A DNA stretch of 64,000 nt from Orientallactaga sibirica (GCA_036365145.1 JAEOAD010001365.1:2192501-2256500), one strand, 5' to 3'; counted from the stretch's first letter, positions 1 to 18,581 are shown. Notes: a model not told the origin generated them from the sequence alone. Program-made: numbers and translations.

Positions 1-89
1 TTGACATGGACCACAGCAGCATAGCACCCACCAGAAGGAAGAGGAGGAGGAGGAAGGTCAGGAGCCGCTTGGAGGCAAGAGTAGAGACC
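1..89 (-). CDS. SYNE4: SYNE4 coding exon 8, partial: KASH transmembrane segment
   Basis: Opens with VSTLASKRLLTF and runs into a leucine-rich membrane span ending LVGAMLLWSMS at the window edge. The exon and the conserved luminal tail are truncated by the window, not by mutation. Confidence 0.85.
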
Positions 90-2810
90 CTGAGAAGGGA
101 TGTGAAGTGTTCAGTATATAAGTAGGCTGCCACCGTAAGCCTGGTCTCCCACAAACCAGCCCCATCTCCCAAGCCTCTTACCCAGGATCCACATCCACCA
201 TGACATCAGGGAGCCTGGGCGAAGCCTGCCTCCTCTTGTTCTGAAGGCAGAAGGCAGCCAGCAGCAGAATGAATGGAAGTGACACTTGGTGCAGACTCTC
301 CCTCACTACTCTAGAACGGCTGCTCTTCTTTCTTGGCATCCCAGGATCGCACATGGACTTGGTAGATCTCTTAGATGTGGTGGACATCTATGTCTGTCCT
401 CCATGCATTCCTCTCCCCCTCACCCCCACCCCTTTTCCTGATAACACTGGCCTCAAGGGGGCAACGTCAGGCAGACCTGTAGGGTTAGGTCAGTGCCGCT
501 CAGTTCCATGATAGGACATGTGACCTAGACCTGGCCAATGAGATCATTCTTAACTGATGGAGCATGCAGCCCATGACCCAAGCCAAGGAGTTAAAGTCAG
601 TCTGGCACTTTGCCTGCTGCCAGTAGGTCCAAGGCCATCTCCTTCCCCTGGGGTGAGTAAACCAGTAAGAAGCGAGTATAACAACTGGTGTTACCAGCTC
701 ACCTGAGGCTTCCTGAGCAGGGAGTGTCTTCTGTGACCTACTAAGTGTTTCCGGTGACTGAGCCCCAACGTGAATATGTCCTGTGGAGAGAAAGGTAAAG
801 TGGTTCTTGCAAAACTGGTAGCATGGCTGGAGGAGGACCTGGGAGGAGGGGAGGGTGTCCTAGGGATGGGATTCTGAAGAAACAGCCAAAGAAACCAAGA
901 AGGGAGAGACATTACTAATTCATTCACTCAACAAATATTTAATTAGTGTCTGTTACATGCCAGGCATGGTTCTAGGAGCTGAGGACATGATGGAGATGGA
1001 ACATGGCAAAATTAGTGAACAAATGTGTCATATCAAGTGTGGTAAGAGATGTGAGGAGATACAGGACAGTGCTACGTTGGGGGTCGGAGAAGCCACTCAG
1101 AAGATGTTACCTGTGGAGAACCGACTAGAGGGAGGCACTGAGCTGGCCATTCATCTGGGAGCTTTGCCATGGGGTGAAGTTGTGCTGGAGAGGGGTCAGG
1201 ACTGGCAGCAGTGCAGAAAGGATGTAAGCAGACAGACAGGAAGGAGGGACACAGTGAGACAGAGGGGATACGTGGAGATGAGACCCAGGTAAGGGGAGCA
1301 AAACACAGAGAAGGTAGGACATGGAGGCACATGCCTGTAACCCCAGCACTTGGGAAACTGAGCTTAGAGGACTGCTGTAGGTTTGAGGCTAGCCTGGGCT
1401 ATATAATGAGTTCCAGGTCAACCTGGGCTAGAGTGAGACCCTGCCTTGAAACCAAAAAGAAAAAGAGAGACAGACATAGGAGGAGAGACAGCCAAGACCT
1501 CCCTGGAAGGCACAGGGAGGCGCCCTTCGAGAGCCCAGCCAAGTGAGGACCTCGGGGACTGCTCTCACCTCAATGCCCTGTCCGCCGCCCTGGGGGCCCT
1601 TCTGACCACACAGCTCACATGGAGCTCCTGGTATCCGAGATAGCTTTTGCCCTGAGGGCCCGAGACCCCCAACATCCCCTGCTGGATCCCACTCCAATTC
1701 TGCAGGAGTAGGGAGGTTATTGGGTGTCCAGGGCCCCCAGACCCCACCAGATCCTGGCCCGTCTGAGTCCCCCTCGATTTCCAAGTCCTGGTCCAGCATG
1801 TTGGCCTTCTCAAACACCTGGAGCAGAGAACAGATGTCATGACAGATGGGGGCTTTTAGGGCCTGGGCTGGGGAGTCAGCAGAGTGCGCCATACCAGGCT
1901 GTAGCTGACCAGCTGGGCCTGCAGCTGCCAAAGCCGTCGGAAGATGGTATCTCGGTGGGCTGCAAGGGCCCTCAGGATCTGTTCCAGAGATGCCCAAGTC
2001 CTGGGTTCACTCCGCTGTGCCAGCCCCTCACCAAATGCAAGCAGTGCGTCCACACGCTCAGCTGCCCCTCGTAGCTCTGTCTGTAGGACCTGAGACATGT
2101 GGTTAGATGCCCCCAGGTATACCAAACACCCAGAACCTGGAATGACTTGCTCTCCCACTTCCCACCCCAGAAAGCTTGCACCCATGCCTAGGATGTTTCC
2201 TACCCTCACATGTACTGGCCTCTTATTACCCACCTGAAGCTGAACCATCCTGCTGTGGGCCAGTGTCCATGTCCCGAGGCCTTGCTCCAGGTCCTGCAGC
2301 TGGAGGCCCAGCCCCAACAGGCAAAGGTGTAGGCTGTCCTGCCCAGCCTCCAGTACCTCCAGGCCAGAGGTCGGGTGCTGGGGAACACAGTGGCTGAATT
2401 AGAGCCAGTAGGCCAAGACGCTACCCCAGCTCTCATAGTCACCCCTCCTCTGTAGGCTGCTTGCCTTCTAGATGCTTCTCTGAAGCAATGACCATCTTTG
2501 GGACTGCATTGGGGCTACTTCCTCTTTGGAAGGGGACTTCCACTTGGTTCAAACCACCAAACTCAAGATTTAGGTATATGGATGGGTTTGAGCTTCTGGG
2601 CAGGGAGTGGAGTAGTGGAGCAGGGTACACCCCAGAGGAATGTCGCTGCAGTAGGACCAGTGACGAAATAATGATTTCCTACTTGGTAAACTACTGAAAT
2701 ACATCAAGCTAGGGTGTGGTAGTACACACCTATAATTCCAGCACTTGGGAGGCTGAGGCAGGAGAATTGAGGGTTCAAGGCCAGCTTTACTACATAGCAA
2801 GACTCTGTCT

Positions 2811-2852
<42 letters not shown>

Positions 2853-4228
2853 CCAGGTGTGGTGGCACATGTCTTTAATCCCTGCACTGGGGAGGCAGAG
2901 GTAGGAGGATCACAGTAAATTCAAGGCCAGCCTGAGACTACATAGTGAATTCCAAGACAGTCTGGACTAGAGACCCTACCTCGAAAAACCAAAACGAAAA
3001 AAGTGGGGGGGGGCGGGCATGGTGGCACACACCTTTAATCCCAGCACTCAGGAGGCAGAGGTAGGAGGATTGCTGTGAGTTCAAGGCCAGCCTGAGACTA
3101 CATAGTTAATTCCAGGTCAGCCTGGACCACAGTGGAACCCTACCTCGAAACCCCCCCCCCAAAAAAAAAAGAAAAACAAAAAAAGGACTAAGGAGATGGC
3201 TCAGCAGTTAATGGCACTTGCTTGCAAAGCCTGACATCCTGGGGTTCGATTCCTCAGTACCCATGTAAAGCCAGATGCACAAAGTGGTGCATACATCTGG
3301 AGTTCGTTTGCTGTGGCAAGAGGCCCTGGCATGCCATCTTTATCTCTCTTCTTGCAGATAAGTAAATACAATGTTTTTGGGTTTTTTTTTTGTTTGTTTG
3401 TTTGTTTGTTTGTTTGTTTGTTTGTTTGTTTGTTTGTTTTGAGGTAGGGTCTCACACTAGCCCAGGCTGACCTGGAATTCACTCTGTACTCTCAGGGTGG
3501 CCTCGAACTCACAGCGATCTTCCTACCTCTGCCTCCCAAGTGCTGGGATTAAAGGCGTGCGCCACCACGCCCGGCCAATACAATGTTTTTTAAAACCCAC
3601 AAAAATAACTAAATAATAATTGAAATACTTCTAGACTGGCAAAGAAATATTCCAGAGTTGTCTGTCTCCACAGATACTCAAAGCCTTCCCAGAATCATCA
3701 CCCCATTTCCAGGGTGGAAGCCAGATTCCGGAGGACAGAGTAAACGGGGCTGGCACAAAGGGTCTGGTCAGCTCACCTCATGAAGTTTGCCCCCAGCTGG
3801 GTGCTCATGGGAAGAGGCCACTGGTGGTCTCTGGGGGCTGGTGACGGGCTGAGTACCCTGCAGTCCGCCTTCGGTGCATTCAGGAGGGTCCAAGGAGACC
3901 TGGGCCTGCTCTGGCCTAGAGGTTAGCGATATTGGCCGGGCCCGCGTCAGCCTGTCTCACTTTTCACCCACCCAGACCCCATTCCCAGCTATTTCTCTGT
4001 GTCCCAGGTGATAGTGACTGTCGCTTCTCCTACCCTCATTAAATGGCCCCTACCCAATACTTCTTCCCTTGGGACCAAGTTCCAAAGCCCCAACACCCAC
4101 CTGTTTATTTCCTCTTCAGATACAGGGCAGACTGCGCATCCATCAATGTCTGGCTCCCTAGGGGCCCCTGGGGGGTGGTTGAGGGACTCTGAGGGGACTC
4201 CAGAGCCAATAGGTGGGTCCAGGGCCAT
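1..4228 (-). CDS. SYNE4: Nesprin-4 (SYNE4), eight coding exons seen, C-terminus cut by window edge
   Basis: Spliced CDS in order: 4228-4101, 3915-3777, 2377-2234, 2089-1895, 1817-1569, 780-703, 240-182, 89-1 (truncated). All junctions are GT-AG and the phases join cleanly, giving 360 residues before the edge. Nesprin-4 is an outer-nuclear-membrane KASH protein that links the nucleus to kinesin-1 and is needed for hair-cell nuclear position. Visible support: the start MALDPPIGS and the NHPPGAPRE block typical of the family; a helical spectrin-like part (about 100-205); an LEWD kinesin light-chain binding motif near residues 243-246; a basic stretch (HRKHLVGHRRH); then a leucine-rich transmembrane segment preceded by ASKR. 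The luminal KASH tail lies outside the window. The frame is also open upstream of 4228 with in-frame ATGs (e.g. 4345), so an N-terminal extension cannot be excluded; 4228 is chosen by family similarity. Confidence 0.93.
182..240 (-). CDS. SYNE4: SYNE4 coding exon 7
   Basis: 59 nt coding NKRRQASPRLPDVMVDVDP; matches the family pattern RQ(V/A)SPSLPD. Ends in phase 2 at GTAAGA. Confidence 0.88.
703..780 (-). CDS. SYNE4: SYNE4 coding exon 6
   Basis: 26 codons, DIFTLGLSHRKHLVGHRRH then SLLRKPQ, matching the basic segment before the membrane anchor in mouse nesprin-4. CCACAG acceptor, GTGAGC donor, phase 0-0. Confidence 0.9.
781..1316. other. SYNE4 intron 5 sequence with an old dispersed repeat
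   Basis: Non-coding. About 935-1015 resembles the common ancient mammalian repeat with a TGCCAGGCATGGTTCTAGG core; a related stretch lies near 52540-52640. Nothing else is recognised. Confidence 0.4.
1317..1468 (+). mobile_element. B1-type SINE in SYNE4 intron 5
   Basis: Diverged 7SL-type monomer (CCCAGCACTTGGG, later GAGTTCCAGGTCA, GAGTGAGACC), antisense to the gene. It fills most of the gap between exons 5 and 6. Confidence 0.85.
1569..1817 (-). CDS. SYNE4: SYNE4 coding exon 5 (LEWD motif)
   Basis: Codes for residues 203-285, with an acidic run, GGVWGPW, the kinesin-binding LEWD motif and PCELCGQKGPQ. Phase 0-0, donor GTGAGA. Confidence 0.94.
1895..2089 (-). CDS. SYNE4: SYNE4 coding exon 4 (spectrin-like helices)
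   Basis: Codes for residues 138-202. ELRGAAERVDALLAFGEGL and the following helical stretch are strongly conserved with mouse and human nesprin-4. Phase 0-0. Confidence 0.95.
2234..2377 (-). CDS. SYNE4: SYNE4 coding exon 3
   Basis: Codes for residues 90-137, including LEVLEAGQDSLHLCLLGLG, the first predicted helix. Phase 0-0, donor GTGGGT. Confidence 0.92.
2709..3577. mobile_element. SINE cluster in SYNE4 intron 2
   Basis: B1-type monomers on plus at about 2709-2815, 2851-2995 and 3010-3175 (A-rich tails), a tRNA-headed SINE on plus at about 3183-3365 (A box GGCTCAGCAG, B box GGTTCGATTCC), a (TTTG)n tract at 3389-3437, and a B1 on minus at 3438-3577. Confidence 0.9.
3777..3915 (-). CDS. SYNE4: SYNE4 coding exon 2
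   Basis: Codes for residues 43-89 (starts PEQAQ, ends HEHPAGGKLHE), low complexity and rapidly evolving. CTCTAG acceptor, GTGAGC donor, phase 2 to 0. Confidence 0.85.
4101..4228 (-). CDS. SYNE4: SYNE4 coding exon 1
   Basis: Codes for residues 1-42 and ends in phase 2 at a GTGGGT donor. It holds the conserved start and the proline-rich N-terminus (LNHPPGAPRE, then GCAVCPVSEEE). Confidence 0.9.
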
Positions 4229-4950
4229 AGCTGAGGGCCTGGCACAGTCAGGTGAAGACTGAGCAGGACTCATCCAGGCCTGAAGCTGCTGAGACGCCCA
4301 GGGGCTGGGCTGGCTCCTCCCCTTCCCAGAAGAACCTGGACCCAAGTAATCTGATGCCCTGCTTAGGTGACCACAGAAGCCATTTAACTCCTTCCTCCCT
4401 AGGGAGACCTGTACCCAAACCTGTCATCCCCGACACCATCCCAAAGGACTTGAGATAGAAAGCCCCACCCAGCCCCTCAAAAGGCTATATTCTGTCCCTC
4501 TTGGGGACCCATACCTGCCTGCCAGGCATATCCCATCCCTTTAGGGGCCTAGGTTCAAGGATACTGACCAGCTAAGCATCTGTTAGGCCTGGAGGTGCAG
4601 GCCTAGTGACCCAGCTATCTGGAAGGATGCGGCAGGAGGATGACAAGTTCAAGGGCAACCTAGGCCAGAGAGAGTTCTGGGTCAGCCTGGACACCCTATT
4701 GAGACTGTCTCAAAAAAGAAAAGGTGCAAAGGGTGGCCGGAGGGCTGCCGGGCATGTAGTTGGATGGCAGAGTGTTGTGTGGCGTGCACAGAGGAGGAAG
4801 GGAAGACACCAAGCACGTTCCTCTCAAAACCAAAGGGGACAGTGGGGTCAGGGAGGGAATTACCATGGGCTATTGTCTACAGTTATGGCAGTTGTCAATA
4901 AAAAAGTGAATTATTAAAAAATAAAGTCTAAAAACCAAAGAGACATTTTT
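4229..4950. other. SYNE4-ALKBH6 intergenic region
   Basis: Contains the presumed SYNE4 5' UTR/promoter (4229-4500, not CpG-dense), a decayed B1-like stretch (about 4588-4735) and an L1-like 3' tail (about 4830-4930) with a purine-rich run, ACCATGGGCTATTGTCTAC and AATAAA. Confidence 0.6.
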
Positions 4951-4952
4951 GG

Positions 4953-4958
4953 TTTATT
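4953..4958 (-). terminator. ALKBH6: ALKBH6 polyadenylation signal
   Basis: AATAAA on the minus strand 137 nt after the ALKBH6 stop. It is the first canonical hexamer downstream; the cleavage site is inferred. Confidence 0.7.
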
Positions 4959-5094
4959 TAGAATGGGGTCTTTCCCTGTGCGTCCCAATTACTGGGAGAA
5001 TAAATAACCCAGGAGAGCCACCTCTATCTGAGGTTCCAAAGTCACCGAAGCGTGGAGGAACCGGGAAGCCGGAGCTGGACCTGGGGCCCCATGG

Positions 5095-11544
<6,450 letters not shown>

Positions 11545-11969
11545 GTACACCAACTCCTGTGCCACAGTCCTACGGGAAAGGTAGGACGTCCTGGGTCACT
11601 AAGCCTCCCACCCTCAGGCTGTGACCCAGACTTACACCCCATCAAAGGCCAGAGCCTCACCTCGGTCCTCCTGCGGTCCTCACTCTCGAAACCCGGAGTC
11701 CTAAGCATCTCACAAGCCACGCAGTGAAGCCCTAGTCTCCCTGGCTTGACACCGTGAGCAGCCAGCACTGTCCTCCGACGCTCTGCCCACCGAGCACTCA
11801 CGCATCTGTCCTCTCAACCCCTCGCAGACTATCCTCTGACACCCCCCCGCACACACACACACACGAAACTTGTCTCGTAAGTTCCACACAAAGCCCCCGG
11901 AACTCCTTGAATCAACATTTGACTAGGAGACCCCACTTCAGACCTTGCAATCGTGAGCGTGACTCTCAA

Positions 11970-12490
11970 GCGCCCTTCGGACGCCCCTGCAGCCTCATCC
12001 CTCCCCGATCTCCAGTTCTGAGCACTCCGCTCCCCCAATCTGAGACCTGTCCACTCGTGCTCCCCGAGCGCCCCTTTCCTCCAGCATCCTCGGGCCTGAG
12101 CCGGGCCGGCCAAAGCCTTCCCTCGCCGGACCTCCCGGGTCCACTCGGGCCTTTCCGCACCCCACACCATTCAGGAGTCCTAAAGAGAGGAAACCCACCT
12201 CTGCAGCCAGACACGCCACGCAGTCCACCGTCTACAGCCCCAAAGCAAATCTTCAGCTTCAACACACTCATTCCCGCCCCCCAGCCACTTCCGCTTCACA
12301 CGACGGACGCAAAAGCCCTTCGGCCAATGGAAATTCTCAGAGGACTTACGGGCCCGCCTCCCAGCCAATCAGTGCTTTCATTCGACACCCGCCCGCCCCT
12401 TATTCAGGGATAGGCTGCACGTCCTGGCCATTTGACCCAATAGGAATCCAGGAGAGGCGGGTATTCGTCTGACACCTACCAATCAAAACT
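11970..12490 (-). promoter_or_regulatory. ALKBH6: ALKBH6 CpG-rich promoter with four CCAAT boxes
   Basis: CpG-dense compared with flanks. CCAAT on the plus strand at 12324-12328, 12365-12369, 12437-12441 and 12479-12483, plus a GTAAGT donor-like site on minus at 12350-12345 that could end a 5' UTR exon. The first CCAAT is about 780 bp upstream of the ALKBH6 ATG exon. The exact start site cannot be read. Confidence 0.65.
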
Positions 12491-12689
12491 CCAGAACCGA
12501 ATTCATCCACGCAGTGATATGAACCCTGATGAGAACCACAGCCCCGGAGGCCGCCGGAAAGATGTTCCACAGGCCCGGGCATCATCCTGTGCCCATGCAG
12601 CAGCGAGGTGACATTAAAGGATGCCCTCCCATCCCCTCTCAGCAAGGGCACAGGGCAGTGCAGTAACCCCCAGAGACCTGACACAGGGA

Positions 12690-14170
12690 GACCATAGAAA
12701 CGTATTTATTGAAGAAGACGGGGGTCATGCTGAGTCTGGGCACATGCAGTGAAGGGGCAGTCGCGAGCTGTTCTGGGTGGTCAGGGCCCCAGGTCCGCTC
12801 TGGACCCACGGGGCCTTCAAGTTCTCCCTCAGGCTGTTGGTCTGGCCCAAGTGCTGTGAGGTCATTGGGGCCAATGACTTAGGTTTAGTGTCTTGGACCT
12901 GTGACCGGAAGGTAGATTGAAATGGGGGCTCCAAGATTTGGAGTCCCCTTGGGCCTTCCACGCATTAGAGATGGAAGCTTTGAGATTTGGGAGTCCCCCT
13001 GGGGTAGGGGATCTTGGAACATGGGGTTTGGGAGATCCGTGGACTAAGGACTGAAGTTCTCTAGTCTGTACCAGCGATGGGACTTCTTGTTGGGTGGGGG
13101 GGTCTCCTGGTGGCTGTGAATAGTTTTGAGGTGCCTTGGGAGCCTGGAATGTATATCTTGACAGCAGGTTCCTCCATCCCAGTCCCAAGAACCCCATTAG
13201 GGTTTCCTGAGGGCTTGGAATTGGATTTTTAAATTGTTGATTCCCTGGGGATTTGGGGATTGTGTAATTTGGGGGTTTCTGGGCGTTAGACTCTTGGGGA
13301 CTTCTAGAGACTGTAGACTTGGGGACACGGGGTGAGTTTGGGACATATATACTCTGGAGTTTGGACTCCCCAGAGTTCCAGAATGGGGTCTCCAAATTTT
13401 GGTATTCCCCCAAAGGGGAAGTCATTTCTTTAAAAATAGAGAATTTTCGGGTAGCCTGGCCAGCACAGGAGCTGTGGGCCATGTGGGGTGGGCTTCATAC
13501 AAGGCACTGGGGGTTTCTTGAGGGTGCAAAGATAGGAAGACTTGAAGTCCTGTCATTCACACTTCCAGGACCATTTTGGTGTCTGTAGATTGGGGGTGAC
13601 AGTGGGCTGGTTAAGTGGGTCTTGTCTTGAGGGTTAAGAACAAGGGTCTTTGTGAATGGAGGCAGTCTCTGATAGGGGGACTTCAGTGTAAGGGCTTCAA
13701 GGTGACCATGGGGTCACGACATCTTGAGGGGGCGGATGTTAAACGGAGATAGTTAAATGGAGATAATGAAATGGTCTGTAACTGACAGTGTCACCTACCT
13801 TTATTTTAAGGAGGTTGGACAGGGGCTCCTCGCTCATGGGGCTTCTGGTGAATGACTCAAGAATGTACTGTTATGGAGAGAGTTACCATCACTTGGGGTG
13901 ATGTGGAAATCTGTTCACTGGTGGGGGGATCTGCTCTGAGGGTGGGGGACAGGAACTAACCTGAAGGTGCTACTCATGGAATCTCCTTCGGGGTGACATG
14001 GGGGTCTGTATTTGGGGAAGGGTCCGTTAATAATGGGACCTCAGTGATTGAGGGCTGGCTAATGGGGGGTCTCTATTCTGGAGGTAAACTGGGAATCTCT
14101 ATCTCAGGGTGGCTGGGGGCTCCTTGTGTCAAGAGACGCTGGAGGGGACTCTGTCAGGTAGCCAGGGCCT
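12690..14170 (-). other. CLIP3: CLIP3 3' UTR
   Basis: No SINE interrupts it, unlike all neighbouring introns. The RNA-sense strand is C-rich with imperfect CCCCAA/CCCAAA repeats between about 12930 and 13480. A 206-codon open frame at 13482-12862 has no recognisable domain and is read as chance in skewed sequence. Confidence 0.7.
12705..12710 (-). terminator. CLIP3: CLIP3 polyadenylation signal
   Basis: Minus-strand AATAAA, 1.46 kb past the CLIP3 stop and about 220 bp before the first ALKBH6 promoter CCAAT box; consistent with the tight human spacing. Confidence 0.75.
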
Positions 14171-14225
14171 CTAAGACTGCATCTCCGCCCTCAGCATCCA
14201 GGGGAACCAGCAGCAGAAGAGTAAT
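14171..14225 (-). CDS. CLIP3: CLIP3 last coding exon (palmitoylated tail)
   Basis: [17 protein letters not shown] and TAG stop at 14173-14171. Cys534 and Cys535 are the known palmitoylation sites that hold CLIP3 on membranes. Confidence 0.96.
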
Positions 14226-14407
14226 CTGAAAGAGAGAGCACCGAGTCACGTGGATGGAGGTGTGAGGCACCTGGCTCCATCACCCTCACTCCCCTGTCTG
14301 GAATTCTTTCTCTGGATGTGCCTTCTTAGGTTTGTGTGGTGTGTCAACGTGTCTGTGTCTTTCACCTGTCCCCTGACCAGAAAAGTTGAAGTCCAGCTTC
14401 CAAAGCC

Positions 14408-14446
<39 letters not shown>

Positions 14447-17400
14447 GTTTCTTTCAGTGTAGCCCAGGATGACCTGGAATTCACTATGTAGTCTCAGGGT
14501 GGCCTTGAATTCATGGCAATCCTCCTACCTCTGCCTCCCGAGTGCTGGGATTTGCCACCACGCCCAGCTGTCTTTTTTTTTCAGGGGTTTTTTTGGTTTT
14601 TTGAGGTAGGGTCTCACTCTAGCCTAGGCTGACCTGGAATTCACTATGGAGTCTCAGGGTGGCCTTGAACTCATGGCGAGAACTCATGGCGATCCTCCTA
14701 CCTCTGCCTCCCAAGTGCTGGGTTTAAAGGTGTGAGCCACCAAGCCCGGCCTTACTTTTTTTTTTTTTTTTTTTGCATTTATGTGGCACCCTGGGAGACC
14801 ATTTGCAGAGGACAGAGGAGAACCTTGAGTGTTCCCTCCCATTTTCACCCTTCTGTTTTTCCTTGAAATGGAGTTTCTTACTGGTTCCAGAGCTTGAAGA
14901 TTGTTTTTGCAAACCCCAGAGATTCTCTGGTCTTGGCTCCTCACAGGACTGGGGTTACAGACAGGTATGGCCATGCCTCGCTGTTTATGGGGCACTGGAG
15001 AATCTAATTCAGGCAATCCCAGGTCCCCTCAGGCTGTCATGCATGTGCAGGAAGCGCACTTAACCAATGTGACTGTGATATGCATGCATGTATGTGTGTT
15101 CATATGTGTGTGGCACACTTGTATGTGCACATGTCTGAGTACATGTGAAGGCCTGAGAACAAATTCAGGTGTCATAGGCCACTCACCTCTTTTTTTTTTT
15201 TTTTTTTTTTTTGGCTTTTCGAGGTAGGGTCTCACTCTAGCCCAGGCTGACCTAGAATGCACTGTGTAGTCTCAGGGTGGCCTTGAACTCATGGTGATCC
15301 TCCTACCTCTGCCTCCCGAGTACTGGGATTAAAGGCATGCACCACCACACCCAGCTCCACCCATCTCTTTTTGAGAGAGGATCTCTCCTTACACTGGTGC
15401 TCACCAATTAGACTAGACTAGCCTGCAAGCCCCAGGACTGCCTCCCCAGTGCTGGGATCACAGGTGCACATCACATGCCACGTGGGTTCTGGGGATCAAA
15501 CTCAGGTCCTCATGCTTGTGAGCCAACCACTTTAACAACTGAGCTATCTCCTCAGCCCCTCCTTTTTTCCACTTCATTTTTTGTTGCTGTTGTTGTTGTT
15601 TAGTTTTTATTTATTTATTAGAAACACAGAGAGGGAGGGAGAGGAGAGAGAGAGATAAAGAGTGAGAATGGATGCACCAGGGCCTCTAGCCACTGCAAAC
15701 CAACTCCAGACACATGTGCCACCATGTGGATCTGGCTTACATGGGACCTGGAGAATCAAACCAGAGTCCTTAGGCTTTGCAGGCATATGCCTTAACTGCT
15801 AAGCCATCTCTCCAGCCCTTGTTTGGTTTTGTTTACTGGTTTTGTAAGGCATGGTCTTACTATATAGCCCAGGTTGGTGTCAAACTCTTGATCCTCTTGC
15901 CCCAGCCTCCTGACTGCTAGGATTGCAGATATGAACCATCATGCCCAGCTTAGCCTAATTTAGCTTCCATTTCCTGCCCCAACCCAAGCTTTGGACTCTT
16001 GTATCCAATGGCCTTGTGCATGTCTCTTCCTAACATCTCACAGGAGAGGGAACAGGGGTTGGCCACGCACCTGGAGATAGAGTTCTCTGATGCAATGTCC
16101 TTTGGGGTCCGGACTGTTGTGAAAGTACGTTTGGGCTGTGTCACTAGAAGGGAGGACAGGAGGACAGGAGGACAGGGTTTCGGGTGAGGGGATGATAAAT
16201 ACACCTGTGTCCTCAATACCCACCAAGACTCTCAATAATCTACCCATGCCTACAGGACCTACCTGGATTTGCTCATTTCCATTGAAACCATGTCAATTCT
16301 CACCAGGTTGCCCAATAACTATCCGTGTCCTCCATTAAACCCCACATCACCCCCCCCCATACCTGTTTAGAGCCTTGTTTTGGAATTTGTGTTATTTAGG
16401 TTTGGATTTTTTTGTTTTGTTTTGTTTTGCTTTTCGAGGTAGGGTCTCACTCGGGCCCAGGCTGACCTGGAATTAACTATGTAGTCTCAGGGTGCTGGGA
16501 TTAAAGGCATGCGCCATCATGCCCAGCTATAAGTGTTTTTTGTTTTGTGTTGTTTTCTTTTGCTTTCCCTGCTGGAGATAAAACCCAGGGCCTCACAAAT
16601 GCTAAGCAAGTGCTCTACTGCTGAGCCACACCCCCAGCCCCTCACTGTGGATTCTAGACAAGTGCTGAGCCACACCCCAGCCCCTCACTGTGGAGTCTAG
16701 ACCAGTGCTCTACCACTGAGCCCCTCTTAGAGCCTTAACTTCTTAATATCTTATAGTTTATAACCCTAGGGACACTGTCTCACATTTTCCTGAGCCTGTG
16801 TCCCCAGTTAAATACAGAGGATCTCACCAGTACATGTATGAAAAGCCACATGCCCTTTCCTCCCCAAACCCAGACCCTAACTCACTTGTCACTTGATGCA
16901 CTTTTTTGGCTCCAACACTGTCCCCAGGAGGATCAGTCGATCCACCAATCCTAGGGAGACACAAGCAGAACTCAGAGCCACAAAAGACTAGGAGCTGAGC
17001 TCCAGGGCACCCAAAGAAAGAAGCTAGAATGTGGGGATCAGCCATGCTGTCCGGCTGGTCCAAAAGGAGAAGACCATCTTAGGGTGGATCGGAGCTATGG
17101 GTGGTCCCCTGGGCCAAGGGTCAGAGTGAGGCTCACCTCTGGATGCGAGATGCTGGTGCAAAGACCCCATGCTTTGGGGGGCAGGTGAAGTACCGGACAC
17201 CAAAGACAGAGCCATCATGTTTGCCTGTGGGCTGGTCCAGCTCAATGCCATACCAGTAACCTGCAGCAGGGCATTGTCAGGAGACTTCATTTCCCCACCT
17301 GCCTCCCCCCAGTCCAGTGTTCCCACCCTCACCTGGAGCAAAGTCTGTCTTCCCATAGAAGCGCACGATGCCTTGCTTCTGGCCAGCCACAAGAACCTGG

Positions 17401-18544
17401 TCTCCAACCTCTGCTTTGGCACCCTCACGCTGCTGCAGGCTGCCCAGAGATGGGGAGGATGGAGATTTCTTCTTGCCTGGGGATAGAGGGTAAAGATGTG
17501 GGCCAAAGGAAAAACCTGAGCTGGAAGTCAGGAACCCAGAAACTGTCCCTTGAAATACAGGGAAGGGGTTGAGGTATAGCTCAGGGTTTGCTTTCCTTGT
17601 ACGAAGCCCTACGTACAGCATGCAAAGAATAAAAAAGTAAAAATATAAAACAGCCAGATGCAGTGGTATATTGCCTATAGCTCAGTACTTGGGAGACTGA
17701 GGCAAGATCACTTTAGTCCAGGCGTTTGAGATCACCCTGGGCAACATGTGATGTCATCTCAAAAATAAGTAGATAAGGGCTGGAGAGATGGCTCAGCAGT
17801 TAAAACACTTGTTTGTAAAGTCAGATGGCCTGTTTGGTACTTTAATTCCCCAGTACCCTCATAAAGCCAGTGTGGTGGTTTGATTCAGGTTTCCCCCATG
17901 AACTTATGTGTTCTGAATGCTAGTTCCCTAGCAGGCAACAGTTTAGAAACTGGAGCCTCAGGACTGAAGAGATGGCTTAGTGGTTAAAGCGCTTGCCTGC
18001 AAAGACAAAGGACCTCAGTTCAATTCCCCAGGACACACATAACCCAGATGCACAAAGGGGCGTGCATCTGGAATTCGTTTGCAGTGGCTGGAGGTTCTGG
18101 TGCACCCATTCTCTCTCTCTTGCTCTCTCTCTCCCCCTCTCTCTTTTTCTCTCTCTCTCTGCCTCTTTCTCTCTCTCAAATAAATAAAAATATTTTTTCT
18201 TTAAAATTGGAGCCTCCTGGAGGAGCTATATTGTTGGGTGCGGGCTTATAGGTATAATAACCAGCTTCCCCTTGCCAGTGTTTGGCACACTCTCCTGCTG
18301 CTATTTTCCACCTGCTGTTGGCCAGGAGGTGGTGTCCACCCTCTGCTCATGCCATCATTTCCCCCTGCCATCATGGAGTTTCCCTCATGTCTATAAGCCA
18401 GAATAAACCCTTTCCTCCCATAAACTGCTTTTGGTTGGGTGCTTTCTGCCAGCAACGAGAAGCTGAGTTCAGCAGCCAGGTATACAAAGTGGCACGTGCA
18501 CCTGGAGTTCATTTGCAGTGGCAAGAGGCGATGGTGCACCCATA

Positions 18545-18581
<37 letters not shown>

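Noticed and set aside
12862..13482. 206-codon frame within the CLIP3 3' UTR as a separate gene
   Set aside because: Compositionally skewed proline/serine/asparagine translation, no recognisable domain, and it lies before the CLIP3 poly(A) signal.
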